Positions 10,205 to 18,599 of a DNA stretch of 64,000 nt are shown here, piece by piece. A model generated the notes under the pieces. It saw only the letters and a list, made by a program, of their open reading frames with translations, was not told the origin of the DNA and did no database searches. This DNA comes from Malurus cyaneus samueli (taxonomy: Eukaryota; Chordata; Aves; Passeriformes; Maluridae). Position 1 is the stretch's first letter; the number at the start of each line of letters is the position of its first letter. Made by a program: the position numbers and the translations under genes. The DNA lies in contig CM019230.1 in the NCBI GenBank assembly GCA_009741485.1, positions 9,896,010-9,960,009 of the forward strand, read 5' to 3'.

Positions 10205-10620
10205 CCTGAGCTGGAGAACACCGAATTAAAGGCAAAAGAGGGGATTTGGGGCGATACAGGGGTGAAGGGTAGTTGGAGTAATCTGTGTGGAAAAGAGGCA
10301 GTTTGTGGAAAAATGATGGGATGCGTCAAGGCATGGTGGGGGTGGGATGAGGGACAACCCATGTAGGTACTTCTCTAGCATGAAATTGAGGGCAAAAGAG
10401 CAATTTTGGTCAAAATAAGGGGGTGTGTCAATTTATGGATATCTTAGTGACCATCGCCCACATAGGTGCTTCACTGGCAAGAAACTGGGGAGGGCAAAGA
10501 GCAATTTGGGGCAAAATTAAGGTAGAACATCCCATGGTGGTGGGGGATTGGACAACCCATGTATGGACACCACAAACCCTGGTGTGAAATCAGGGAAAAA
10601 ACACTGATTTTTTTTTTTAT
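10205..10620. repeat. Imperfect tandem repeat, units of roughly 110-130 bp
   Basis: GGCAAAAGAG(C)AATTT, CAACCCATGTA and TTCTCTAGCATGAAAT-type words recur three to four times in the same order. It fills the intron between the last two candidate FCGBP-like exons. Confidence 0.6.
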
Positions 10621-10700
10621 TAAAATGAAGGTCAGAGACCTTTAGGGTGACCACACAGGGTGACAAATTTTGGGTGCCGTCCAGGGTGGTGACAACTTAC

Positions 10701-11068
10701 CCAGACATTCCGTCCCTCTGGACAGTGGCGAGGCCAAGCGAGTGAAGAGGTGAAGTGCCACACTGCCAGCTGTCCCCACGTCCCTGACATCCCCAACAGG
10801 CGGAACCACGCGGGGTCCCGGGGGTCACACACGCTGGCCACCACATAGATGCCGGTGGCCAGGGTGGCCCAGTGATGCCGTCGAAGGTGACAAAGCGGGT
10901 GGCAGGGGACAGGGTGCAGCGCCCCTCATGTGCGATGCAGGCGTGGGCACCATCGCGGAGGCCGCAGGTGTGGCCAAAGGGACAAGTGAAGGGGCGGCAC
11001 TGGAGACCTCCAGGCCCCCGGCAGGTGCAGGACTGGGAGCAGTCAGGAGTCAGGATGGTCTTGGCAAT
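10701..11068 (-). pseudogene. FCGBP-like exon: VWC-like region and start of terminal VWD domain
   Basis: Bounded by an AG acceptor (AAAAACAG, 11,069-11,076) and a GTAAGT donor (10,695-10,700). It reads on in phase 0 from the 12,190 exon: AKTILTPDCSQSCTC, then CGLRDGAHAC, GRCTLSPATRFVTFDG, and in a second frame ATLATGIYVVASVC and AWFRLLG, ending GRNVW. This matches the layout of the terminal FCGBP module (FDG.RGAT...GVY and ...VWV). The frame shifts at about 10,890 and again twice within 10,740-10,800, so the exon is not translatable as given. The shifts fall in GC-rich sequence and could be base-calling errors. Confidence 0.7.
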
Positions 11069-11239
11069 CTGTTTTTCATGGACAAAATGTGGAAAGTGAG
11101 GAAAATTTGCCTAGAATGGCCAAAAAATGGGGATAATGATGCTGTGAGGTGTCATGGGAGGGGGGAGGGGGTGATAACCCCCATATCCCCAATGTGTGCC
11201 CATGTCCCCAGCATCCCCATGCTCCCTGCACATCCCCAT

Positions 11240-11655
11240 GGGGACACTAGGGGACTGGGATCTGCTGGGGGACACTGGGAACACTGGTGGAGACACAGGG
11301 GGACCCTGGGACATGCTAGGAGACACTGGGAAGGACACTGAGTGGGACTGGGATGCATTTGGAGGCACTGGTGGGGGGAACAGGGACAAACTGGGAAGGA
11401 TTGGGAACACTGTGGGGCCAAGTGGGGGAGGACTAGAATACCCTGGGAGGAGCACTGTGAACAATACAGGAAATACTGGGGGAGACTGGAGGGGACTGGA
11501 GCCACTAGGGTAAGCAGGGACACACTGGGTGATGTGTTTGGGGAAAGTGGGACACACTGGGGAGAAATGATGATGTGGGAGGACACTGGGGTGTACTGGA
11601 TAGTCTGGGGTACACTGGAGAGAAGTGGGATCAACATGAGGAGCCTGGAGGGAGC
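11240..11655. repeat. GGGACACTGGG minisatellite
   Basis: Degenerate CACTGGGA-type units of 10-20 bases occupy the intron before the 31-bp array, similar in sequence to 8,130-8,690. Confidence 0.7.
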
Positions 11656-11659
11656 TAGG

Positions 11660-12180
11660 GCTGGAACTGGGCTGTAGTGGGAGGCACTGGGGCTGAACTG
11701 GGCTGTAGTGGGAGGCACTGGGGCTGAACTGGGCTGTAGTGGGAGGCCTGGGGCGAACTGGGCTGTAGTGGGAGGCACTGGGGCCGAACTGGGCTGTAGT
11801 GGGAGGCACTGGGGCCGAACTGGGCTGTAGTGGGAGGCCTGGGGCTGAACTGGGCTGTAGTGGGAGGCACTGGGGCGAACTGGGCTGTAGTGGGAGTCTG
11901 GGGCTGAACTGGGCTGTAGTGGGAGGCCTGGGGCGAACTGGGCTGTAGTGGGAGGCCTGGGGCTGAACTGGGCTGTAGTGGGAGGGTCTGGGGCTGAACT
12001 GGGCTGTAGTGGGAGGCACTGGGGCTGAACTGGGCTGTAGTGGGAGGGTCTGGGGCTGAACTGGGCTGTAGTGGGAGGCACTGGGGCTGAACTGGGCTGT
12101 AGTGGGAGGGCCTGGGGCTGAACTGGGCTGTAGTGGGAGGCACTGGGGCTGAACTGGGCTGTAGTGGGAGGCACTGGGGC
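11660..12180. repeat. 31-bp (28-31) minisatellite, 17 copies, stop-free on the minus strand
   Basis: CTGAACTGGGCTGTAGTGGG recurs 17 times, with spacers GAGGCACTGGGG or GAGGCCTGGGG. It begins 10 bases downstream (minus sense) of the 12,190-12,389 exon. On the minus strand no copy contains a stop in any frame, so three overlapping open frames of 255-389 codons run through it. The frame continuous with the exon encodes Pro/Ser/Thr/Gln/Tyr-rich repeats such as PPTTAQFSPSASHYSPVQPQ. Confidence 0.95.
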
Positions 12181-12189
12181 CACACCCAC

Positions 12190-12389
12190 CTGGAAGTAGC
12201 GTCCCTGGTGGAGGCAGCCGCAGCTCCCCGGAGTGACACAGCGGGTCCCATCGAACAGCAGCCCCTCGGCACACTGACACCCCTCAAAGCAGCGCTCACT
12301 GCAGGGGGGCGGGGCTGACACACCTGCACAGGTGTGCTCACAGGTGCGGGCACACAGCTGGTACTGGCTCTTGGCAGGGCAGGTGAGGG
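12190..12389 (-). CDS. FCGBP-like exon: TIL domain of the terminal module
   Basis: A 200-bp exon with acceptor CTCTCCCAG (upstream of 12,389) and donor GTGGGT (12,184-12,189). It is fully open. It encodes a TIL (trypsin-inhibitor-like, cysteine-rich) domain: CPAKSQYQLC, C.HTC, CSERCFEGCQC, GTRCV, SCGCLHQGRYFQ. It joins in phase 1 to the 12,899-13,388 exon and in phase 0 to the 10,701-11,068 exon. In the preceding modules TIL and VWD start share a single exon, so the split here is unusual. The 31-bp minisatellite array sits exactly in this extra intron. If the donor were skipped, translation would run on in frame through the array. Confidence 0.8.
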
Positions 12390-12399
12390 CTGGGAGAGG

Positions 12400-12895
12400 G
12401 AGAGAAGAACAAAGGGAGTCAATGGGGGCTCAACTGGGCTCGATGGGTGTCTTCTGGGATTGATGCGATCACATCTTTAGGGTGCGTGGTTGCAAGGGGC
12501 TCCCATTTGAGGGCATTGGGCGCACTGGGGTGAGTGGGGGACCACTGAGGGAAACGGGCTTCCCATTTTGGGGAGGGTTCCCCTTTGGGGGTGTGATGGG
12601 GGGGTCCTGGTTTGGCAGGGCAGATCCCTTGGGAAGGTCCCCCAGGTGTGAGCTTAGCAATGGGAACATGAACCCAGGAGCATGGGCATTATATGCAGGA
12701 ATGAGCTCCTGGTCCCTTCCACCCACTAGACCTCCAGATTCCCACCCTCACCACAATATCCACTCCCTGCAGAATTCCTGCCCCCACAAAAAAAAACTGA
12801 CCCCCAACCTCCCAGCCCCCCAAAATGTCAGCACTCAAAATTCCCTGTCACCTCAATTTCCTGAACCCCCACAATTCCCAACCCCTCCGTGTACT
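12400..12895. other. Intron of the FCGBP-like gene, low-complexity
   Basis: G-rich on the left (GGGGGTGTGATGGGGGGG, about 12,585) and C/A-rich on the right (12,740-12,880, CCCCCACAAAAAAAA and CCCAACCCC words). No exon is seen. Confidence 0.5.
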
Positions 12896-12898
12896 CAC

Positions 12899-13388
12899 GG
12901 CAACCCGTGGTGTCCCGCCACTCCCGGAGCGCGCCTCCGGCCGCCTGGCACGCAGCTGCGTAGCCCTGAAAGCTGGGGCAGGGGTCGCCCCCCGCCCTGC
13001 ACACCTGGCGCTCACAGGTGCCCAGGTACGCGGGGTGGCACTGCCCCGTGACACCCTGCAAAGGGCCCCTCGGGGTCTGCCAGCGCTGCGCAGCGCCGCG
13101 ACTGGGCCGGGGAGCAGCTGGGGGCGAGCACCGGCTGGGTGCAGTTTGGGAGGGGGCTGCCCAGAGCCATTCTGTCAGGGTCGTCGTCTTCGGGGTCCCC
13201 GTTGAAGTTGCCGCAGAGGCCGCGGGGGTGGCGGGATGGGGAGGGCAGCGTCAGCACCACGTACGCATTGCCGTCATAGAGGATTTTGGGGCCCCCCTGC
13301 ACCTGGAGCAGCCGGTGGGACCCCACCTGCGCCACCCCCACCGCGCCCCCCCGCAGCCACAGGGCAGCAAGTGGCGCTCTCCATCCAC
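12899..13388 (-). pseudogene. FCGBP-like exon: rest of VWD plus C8, two frameshifts
   Basis: Acceptor TCCCCCAG and donor GTGAGTAC bound 490 bp. The exon starts VDGERHLLP, then in another frame LRGGAVGVAQVG, YDGNAYVV, GLCGNFNGDPEDDDPD and GPFAGCHG, then in a third frame HPAYLGTCERQVC, YAAACQAAGGALREWRDTTGC. These are the VWD (CGxCGN and acidic calcium-site style residues) and C8 domains. The first shift lies at or near a run of seven C (13,346-13,352), where one more base would restore the frame. The second lies near 13,035. Both fit homopolymer-type sequence errors as well as true decay. Confidence 0.75.
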
Positions 13389-13399
13389 CTGGGGGAGAG

Positions 13400-13965
13400 A
13401 GGGGTGAGGGTCCCGAAAAGGAACACCAAAAAGTGAAGTTAGCCCACCAAAATAGGGTTTGCATCCCCAAAAACTGGGGTTTGCACCCCCGAAACCAGGA
13501 TCTGCCCTTCCTCCTATGCACCTCAAATGCATGGTTTACACACCAAAACAGGTATGATGTCACACCAAGTAAAAGTTTTTCAACCCCAAAATCATGCTTT
13601 GCACCCCAAAACCAGGGTTAGCACACCATAAAGGGTCTGTACACCCCAGAGTGGACACTAAAAGTGGGATGTGTACCCCAAAAGCAGCTCTTGCACCCCC
13701 AAACAACCCTTTCCCCACTGCCGTGTCCCTCAAAACCCCATTTTTGTCCCCTTCTTTTACACCCAACCCCTTTTTATCCCCCAAAACAGGGCATGCACTC
13801 CCAAAGTCAGAGCTTTCACCCCAAATGAGGCTTTTCCTCCCTGCTGCATCTTCCAAAACCCCATTTCCACCCCATTTCGCCCCCCCTCAAACACCTTTTT
13901 GTCCCAAAAACGGGTTTCCCATCCCAAAACCAGGGCTGCACCCCCAAGCCCCTAGGCTGCCCACT
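13400..13965. repeat. Intronic minisatellite, GCACCCCAAAACCAGGG type
   Basis: Units of about 20-30 bases (TTTGCACCCCAAAACCAGGG, with variants such as CCCCAAAAACTGGGG) fill the intron between two FCGBP-like exons. The same unit type reappears at 16,700-16,760 in another intron. Confidence 0.8.
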
Positions 13966-13968
13966 CAC

Positions 13969-14561
13969 CGTCACCTCCCACTGCTGTCCCCTGTCCATCA
14001 CCACGGTCACCCCGTGCACTATCACTGTCACCCGCTGCACCTCCGCGTCCTCCTGCTCCAGGGTCACGGTGATGGGCTCCAGCTCCTCCTCGGGCTCACC
14101 CCTCTGCAACTCCAGCAGCGGGAGGGTGCAGGACCCTCCAAAACTCCCCAGGTGTCCATCGAAGGTGCTGTAAGCCCCTGCTGCCAACACCTGGCACTGT
14201 CTGCAGGTGCGGGGGTGGCACCCCAGCACCCCATCCCGCACGGTGCATTCCTCATCCCCGGAGCAGCCTGCAGTGGGATGACACTCCAGCCTCCCGTTTT
14301 CAGAGCAGGTGCAGCGCTGGGTGCAGGGGGGCTCGGGGTAAAACTGCATCCCCTGGGGGTAGTAGCGGCCCCCTGAAATGCAGCCACACCGGGGGAGGGG
14401 CACACAGTGATCCCCACTCCGGAAAAATCCAGGATCGCAGAAACAACCCTCGGAGCATATGGAGGCATCGGAGCAGTCCTGGGGTCCAACTTCGCCTTGG
14501 CAGGTGGGGGGACAGGGGGGACCACAGAGCTCATAGTGCTGGTTTGGGGGACACACAGGGC
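13969..14561 (-). CDS. FCGBP-like exon: TIL, VWC-like, VWD start (penultimate module)
   Basis: 593 bp, fully open, with acceptor CTTCCTCACAG and donor GTGAGTGGG. Order: TIL (CPPNQHYELCGPPCPPTC, CSEGCFCDPGFF, CGCISGGRYY), a VWC-like cysteine cluster (CTQRCTC, GRLECHPTAGC, CTVRDGVLGC), and a VWD start (AYSTFDGHLGSFGGSC). It then reads VTVTLEQEDAE-like strands to QQWEVTV. The segment corresponds closely to the penultimate FCGBP module, which in the human protein likewise lacks the canonical GDPHY before FDG. It joins the upstream exon in phase 1 and the downstream exon in phase 0. Confidence 0.85.
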
Positions 14562-14574
14562 CTGTGAGGAAGGA

Positions 14575-14885
14575 GAGGGGTTGGGACACTGAAACCATAT
14601 GGACACAAAAAGCTGCCTGCAAGCCCTCAAAGCCGTCATGACACCCGCAATTCCCATGGATACGCCAAAACTCCCCATGCAGACCCGAAATTCCCAAACT
14701 CCAATGGACACACCAAAACTCCCCTGTCTAAACACCAAACGCCCCATCCAAGCCTCAACCCCCCTTGTGCAGACCCCAAACCTCCCGCAGAGACCCCAGA
14801 ACTCCCTGTGTAGACCCCAAACCACCACGGACACCCTAAAGCTCCCCATGCAGACCCCAAAACCTCCAAGCCTGTCAAGTCCCCC
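14575..14885. repeat. Intronic minisatellite, CCAAAACTCCCCATGCAGACC type
   Basis: Units of about 30 bases with CCCCATGCAGACCC, CCAAAACTCCC and ATGGACAC repeat about nine times in the intron between the 14,890-15,454 and 13,969-14,561 exons. Confidence 0.8.
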
Positions 14886-14889
14886 GTAC

Positions 14890-15454
14890 TGCAGAAGGCG
14901 GCGGTGCGCCACGGCCGCACGGCAGCGCCCTGGCTCTGGCATGCAGCGACGTAGGCGCCAATGGCCTGGCACACGGTGTCCTGGTGCCCCTCATACAGGC
15001 AGGCGTCAAAGAGACAGTCATCCATGTAAGGGCCAGGGTCAATGACGTCGTGGCAGGTGGCAAAGGGCCCCCGTTTCTTCCCCAGCAGCCCGCAGTGCTT
15101 GTCCCCACGATAGGTGCGTTTTTGGGCGTCACTGCACACCTGGCAGCCCTCGCTGCACCCAGGTGAGCACCCGGGGACATCGCCAACCTTCCAGCTGTCC
15201 CCCAGGTGGGTCTCATTGTCAGCACGGTGGCCATCGCGGGTGACAAAGTCGTCATGGGGGTCGCCATTGGCATTGCCGCAGAGGCCGCAGACGGTGCCGG
15301 CGTAGGTGTTGGGGATGATGACACGGGCGTAGCTGTACCAATCAAAGGTGACGGTGACACCCACGTCAGTGGTGATGAAGCCGTGGACGCCACGGAGGGA
15401 CACCTGGAGCTGGTGGTTGTGGGTGAAGGGGAGGTCCAACAGGACACCATTGAC
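14890..15454 (-). CDS. FCGBP-like exon: rest of VWD plus C8, intact
   Basis: 565 bp, fully open. The acceptor is CTTTCCAG; the donor GTACGG (14,884-14,889) is weaker than consensus. Reads VNGVLLDLPFTHNHQLQVSL, GVTVTFDWYSYARV, then CGLCGNANGDPHDDF (VWD core with CGxCGN), and a C8 domain CGLLGKKRGPFATCH, MDDCLFDACLYEG, YVAACQSQGAAVRPWR. The spacing of cysteines and the terminal WR...FC are typical. It joins in phase 1 to the next TIL exon. It is the best-preserved exon of the gene and argues that the locus was functional until recently. Confidence 0.88.
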
Positions 15455-15469
15455 CTGGAAAGAGAGTTG

Positions 15470-15700
15470 TGAGTGGCATGAGCTCACACAATGAACTTGA
15501 AACCCACCCAGGTATCACAGAATGACCCTGAAACCTACCTGGAGATCATAGAATGACCTAAAAACCCACCTAAACACCTTAAAATGACCTTGAAAACTCC
15601 ACCCAGAGTGTCATGTGATGACCTTGAAGTGCACCATATTGCCTTGAGCCCTCCAAATGCATCAATGAACTCTGAACCAACCCCATCACCTGCTTCATCC
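15470..15700. repeat. Intronic minisatellite, GAATGACCTTGAAACCCACC type
   Basis: Roughly 30-40-bp units containing ATGACCT(T)GAAA and CCACCTA occur about six times in the short intron between two FCGBP-like exons. Confidence 0.65.
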
Positions 15701-15704
15701 CTAC

Positions 15705-16302
15705 CTTGACCTTCTGGGGATGTTCCTGGCTGAGGCTGAGGGTCATGTTGTACACCTCCACAGTGACCCCTTAGTGAAGGAGACCAGGCGGCTGCCACGA
15801 TGATTGTTCTCCACAGTGACAGCAAAGGGGATGAGGGTGGGGTCAGTGGAGCACAGCCCAGCCAACAGGTAGATGCAGGTACCCATGAAGTCGTAGTAGT
15901 GCCCATCGAAGGTGGTGTAATGGGGATCACCAGTGGCCATGCAGATGGACTGGTTGTTGGCCACGCACCGCCGCACTCCCTTCACCACTGTGCACACCTC
16001 ACCCAGCTTACAGCCCGACTCCTTGCACACCACCATTCCCAGCTCTGTGTTACACCTGCACCTGGAGCAACAGGTGTTACCACCCCAGAACTCCTCACCG
16101 GGGCAGTAGTAATGGCCATCACGGGTGCAGCCACAGTGGGACACCAGCATGCACTGCCCATTGCTGAGCACGTGGCTGGTGTCACAGGCACGGGTCTCCA
16201 CACAGGACTGGTCACAGGTGGCTGGGAGCAGGTTGTTGGAGCAGGTGGCTGGACTGGCGTTGCCACAGGGCTCATAATGGCTGTTTGCAGGGCAAGGTAA
16301 GG
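15705..16302 (-). pseudogene. FCGBP-like exon: TIL, VWC-like, VWD start, one frameshift
   Basis: 598 bp with acceptor CCCCTGCAG and donor GTAGGG. Order: TIL (CPANSHYEPCGN, CDQSCVETRAC, CGCTRDGHYYCPGEEFW), VWC-like (CSRCRCNTELGMVVC), and VWD start with the family signature GDPHYTTFDGHYYDFMGTC, then FAVTVENNHRGSRLVSFTK. At about 15,768, in a GGGG tract on the minus strand, the frame changes; the continuation VTVEVYNMTLSLSQEHPQKV in the second frame is exactly what the domain needs. One base would restore reading. Phase 1 on the left joins a donor that has lost its GT (16,902-16,907). Confidence 0.8.
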
Positions 16303-16309
16303 CTGCAGG

Positions 16310-16765
16310 GGGAGGAAACTGGGGTGAGGGAGGCATTAGGGGAGTGCACAGCATTTGATGGAGCAGGTTGGGGCTGCAAAAGGGTCTTGAAAATGGGAAG
16401 GGTCTGGGAAACAAGGATCTGGAGTGCAAGGAGGAAATGTGGAAAGAGACTGGGACAAGTGGGATGAGGTCTAAGCCATGTGGGATGAGGTCTGGGGCAC
16501 AGGACGGGGTCTGGGACACAAGGATAAAGGCCTGGAATATGTGTCAAGGGTCTCAAAAGCGAAGGATGGGGTCTGGGATACTTCTGGGTCACAAGGATAA
16601 GGTCTGAGACATGCTAGAATGATCTGGAAAATGGGGGATGGAATCTTGGAAAGATGGGATGGGGTCTGGGACACAGAAAAGGTCTGTAGCACCAGAAGGA
16701 AGTTGCACCCCCAAACAACCCTTTCCCCACTGCCATGTCACTCAAAACCCCATTTTAACCCCCTT
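16310..16765. repeat. Intronic minisatellite, GGGTCTGGGACACAAGGAT type
   Basis: Units of about 20-25 bases (GGTCTGGGACACAAGGATAA, GATGGGGTCTGGGACAC) run from 16,380 to 16,690 in the intron, followed by a short GCACCCCCAAACAACCC copy like that in the 13.4-13.9 kb intron. Confidence 0.8.
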
Positions 16766-16907
16766 CTTTTTCACTCAATCACTTGGAGAATTTCCAAGGA
16801 TCACCTGAGGGATCTGAGGGCTTCAACCCAGGATGGATCCCACTCCGTTCCCCTCCTCCCCCACTCTCTAAGCTCCTTCCCTTCCCCAAAAAAAACCCAA
16901 CACTTAT

Positions 16908-17487
16908 GGCATCCTGACAGGGTTCTCCAGTCATGGACCATGGCCCCGTGCTTCCAACACATTGCTGCATATGTCTCCAACACCTGGCAGAGGATTGACC
17001 TCACCCCATTGCTCAGGCACAGGTCAGACAAGCAGTTGCGATAGAAGTCGTGAGGCTTCACTATGTGGTGACATGCTCTGAACGGCCTGTGGAAGGATTT
17101 TTTAATGATCCCACAATAGTGCTTCCTGCCTTAGAGCTCCTTCTTCTCCTTATCACACACTGGGCATGCTCCATTGCAATAATCCAAACAAATTGGGTTG
17201 TTGGCCTTGGAGTCAGCACTATTCCAGCTTTTGGCCCACGTCACAATGGCGGTGATCTTGTCACCAGCCTCAGGGACACTGTCAAGCGGCTTGAGGTTGA
17301 AATTCCCACAGAGGCCACGGACGTGGTAGAAGTAACTGCTGGGGAGGTTGATCAGGAGGTGCCAATTCCAATCATAGGAGACCCGGATGCTAAAACCCAT
17401 CTCCAGAGCAACACGGAGCCCACTGGGATGCACCAGCACCTTCCCATCTCCCAGGAGCATTGGGAGCAGCGTCACCTCTCCATTCAC
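16908..17487 (-). pseudogene. FCGBP-like exon: rest of VWD plus C8, in-frame stop and lost donor
   Basis: 580 bp starting after CTGCTGGCAG. Reads VNGEVTLLPMLLGDGKVLV, FSIRVSYDWNWHLLINLPSS, RGLCGNFNLKPLDSV (VWD), then CPVCDKEKKEL, a TAA stop (17,131-17,133), and in the same frame CGIIKKSFHRPFRACHHIV, FYRNCLSDLCLSNG, YAAMCWKHGAMVHDWR (C8). The frame is otherwise uninterrupted, so the stop is a clean nonsense change, not a shift. After the last TGCC, where the other C8 exons have a GT donor in phase 1, this one has ATAAGT. Cysteines of C8 and the CGN signature are kept. Two independent lesions in one exon favour real decay over sequencing error. Confidence 0.8.
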
Positions 17488-17509
17488 CTGCCAGCAGCCA
17501 GACATGCCC

Positions 17510-18030
17510 AGTTATCTCAATGTTTTATTCTTGACATATACCAATATTTAATTCCCAAAGTATGCTAATATTCTATTCCCCACATATCCCAGATCTTTAT
17601 TCCCAGCATATTCCAACATTTTACACCTTATATATCCCAATATTTTAGTCCCAACATATTATAAAATTTTAGTCCAAACATATCCCAATATTTTATTCCT
17701 GCCATATTTTATTACTCGCATATCCCAACATTCTATTCCCACTGTATTTTATTTCCAAAATATCCAAACATGCCACAATATTTCATTCCTGATGCATCCC
17801 AACCTTTTATTCCTGAAATATCCTAATATTTTATTCCCTAGACACACCAACATTTTATCCCCAGTTTATCCCAACGTCTTATTCCTGGCATATCCTGTTT
17901 TATTCCTGACATATCCAAACATTTTATTCCCAACAAACCCCAACATCTTATTCCAAGCTTATCCCAACATTCTGTTCCTGACCTATCCAAATATTCTATT
18001 CCTCATCTTTTATTCCCACCTAGGATAGAG
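17510..18030. repeat. 24-bp minisatellite (TATCCCAATATTTTATTCC), about 20 copies
   Basis: The unit ACATATCCCAATATTTTATT plus CCTG is about 24 bases. Because 24 is a multiple of three, the plus strand at 17,792-18,028 is open with an eight-residue period (YPNILFP followed by one variable residue). It sits in an intron of the minus-strand FCGBP-like gene, so this open frame is most likely incidental. Confidence 0.9.
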
Positions 18031-18362
18031 AAGGAAGAGTCCTCTAGTGAGGAGATAGTATGACCAAAAATTTGGGGAAAATACCTTCCAAACAATATTC
18101 AGATACATTTATGGATCCCAACTGGAAGGAAAAGTTCAGATGAGCATGGATTAGTTTTGGAGACAGGAAACAGAGTTTTGGTGCTGATGGAGGGGAAAAA
18201 CACCTTCCAATCAATGTTTTAATGCTTTTAGGGATTTTGCTTAGAAGGAAAAGTTGTGATGGCATGGACTGTGCTTGGAGATGGGCTGAGGTGTCCCCTC
18301 CATCAAGGAAACCCAATTCTGGGGGGATCCCATGAGATTTGGGCCATAAAGTGCCACCTTAC
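18030..18362. other. Intron of the FCGBP-like gene, two related 120-bp segments
   Basis: The words ACCTTCCAA.CAATnTT, GGGATTTTGCTTAGAAGGAAAAGTT and TGGATCCCAACTGGAAGGAAAAGTT recur at 18,080-18,200 and 18,205-18,300, so the intron contains a diverged duplication. No exon is seen. Confidence 0.5.
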
Positions 18363-18507
18363 CACGACATCTGCCCACTTTCCTTGTCTCAAGGTCAAGG
18401 TGACCCCATAGACTTTCACAGACAATGCTTGGATCCCAGAGACCTGCAGGTGTGCTGGCAGGTCTGGGAGCAGAGCTCGTAGGAGCTGTTGAGAGGACAG
18501 GGAATAT
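18363..18507 (-). pseudogene. FCGBP-like exon with internal deletion: TIL start fused to VWD
   Basis: The acceptor (TTCCAGCAG) and donor (GTAAGG) are good, but the exon is 145 bp instead of about 595. It begins as a TIL domain (CPLNSSYELCSQTCQHTC), then directly continues as the end of a VWD-start region (VSGIQALSVKVYGVTLTL, KWADVV) in a different frame. About 450 bp that should hold the rest of TIL, the VWC-like cysteines and GDPHY...FDG is missing. The junction lies at CACCTGCAG/GTCTCTGG. The 3' part joins the 16,908-17,487 exon correctly in phase. Confidence 0.75.
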
Positions 18508-18599
18508 CTGCTGGAAGACAACGGGAATCATGACAAGTCAGGAAATTCCAAGCCATTTCCTGGAAATTTCCTGGAATTCAGGTGTGAACTTCCCCAAAT

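Noticed and set aside
9605..10366. 253-codon Phe/Leu-rich frame resembling a membrane protein
   Set aside because: It translates the polypyrimidine tract; hydrophobicity is a composition effect.
1..18030. CRISPR-like interpretation of the many regular repeats
   Set aside because: Units are contiguous with no unique spacers, and the context is a spliced vertebrate genome.
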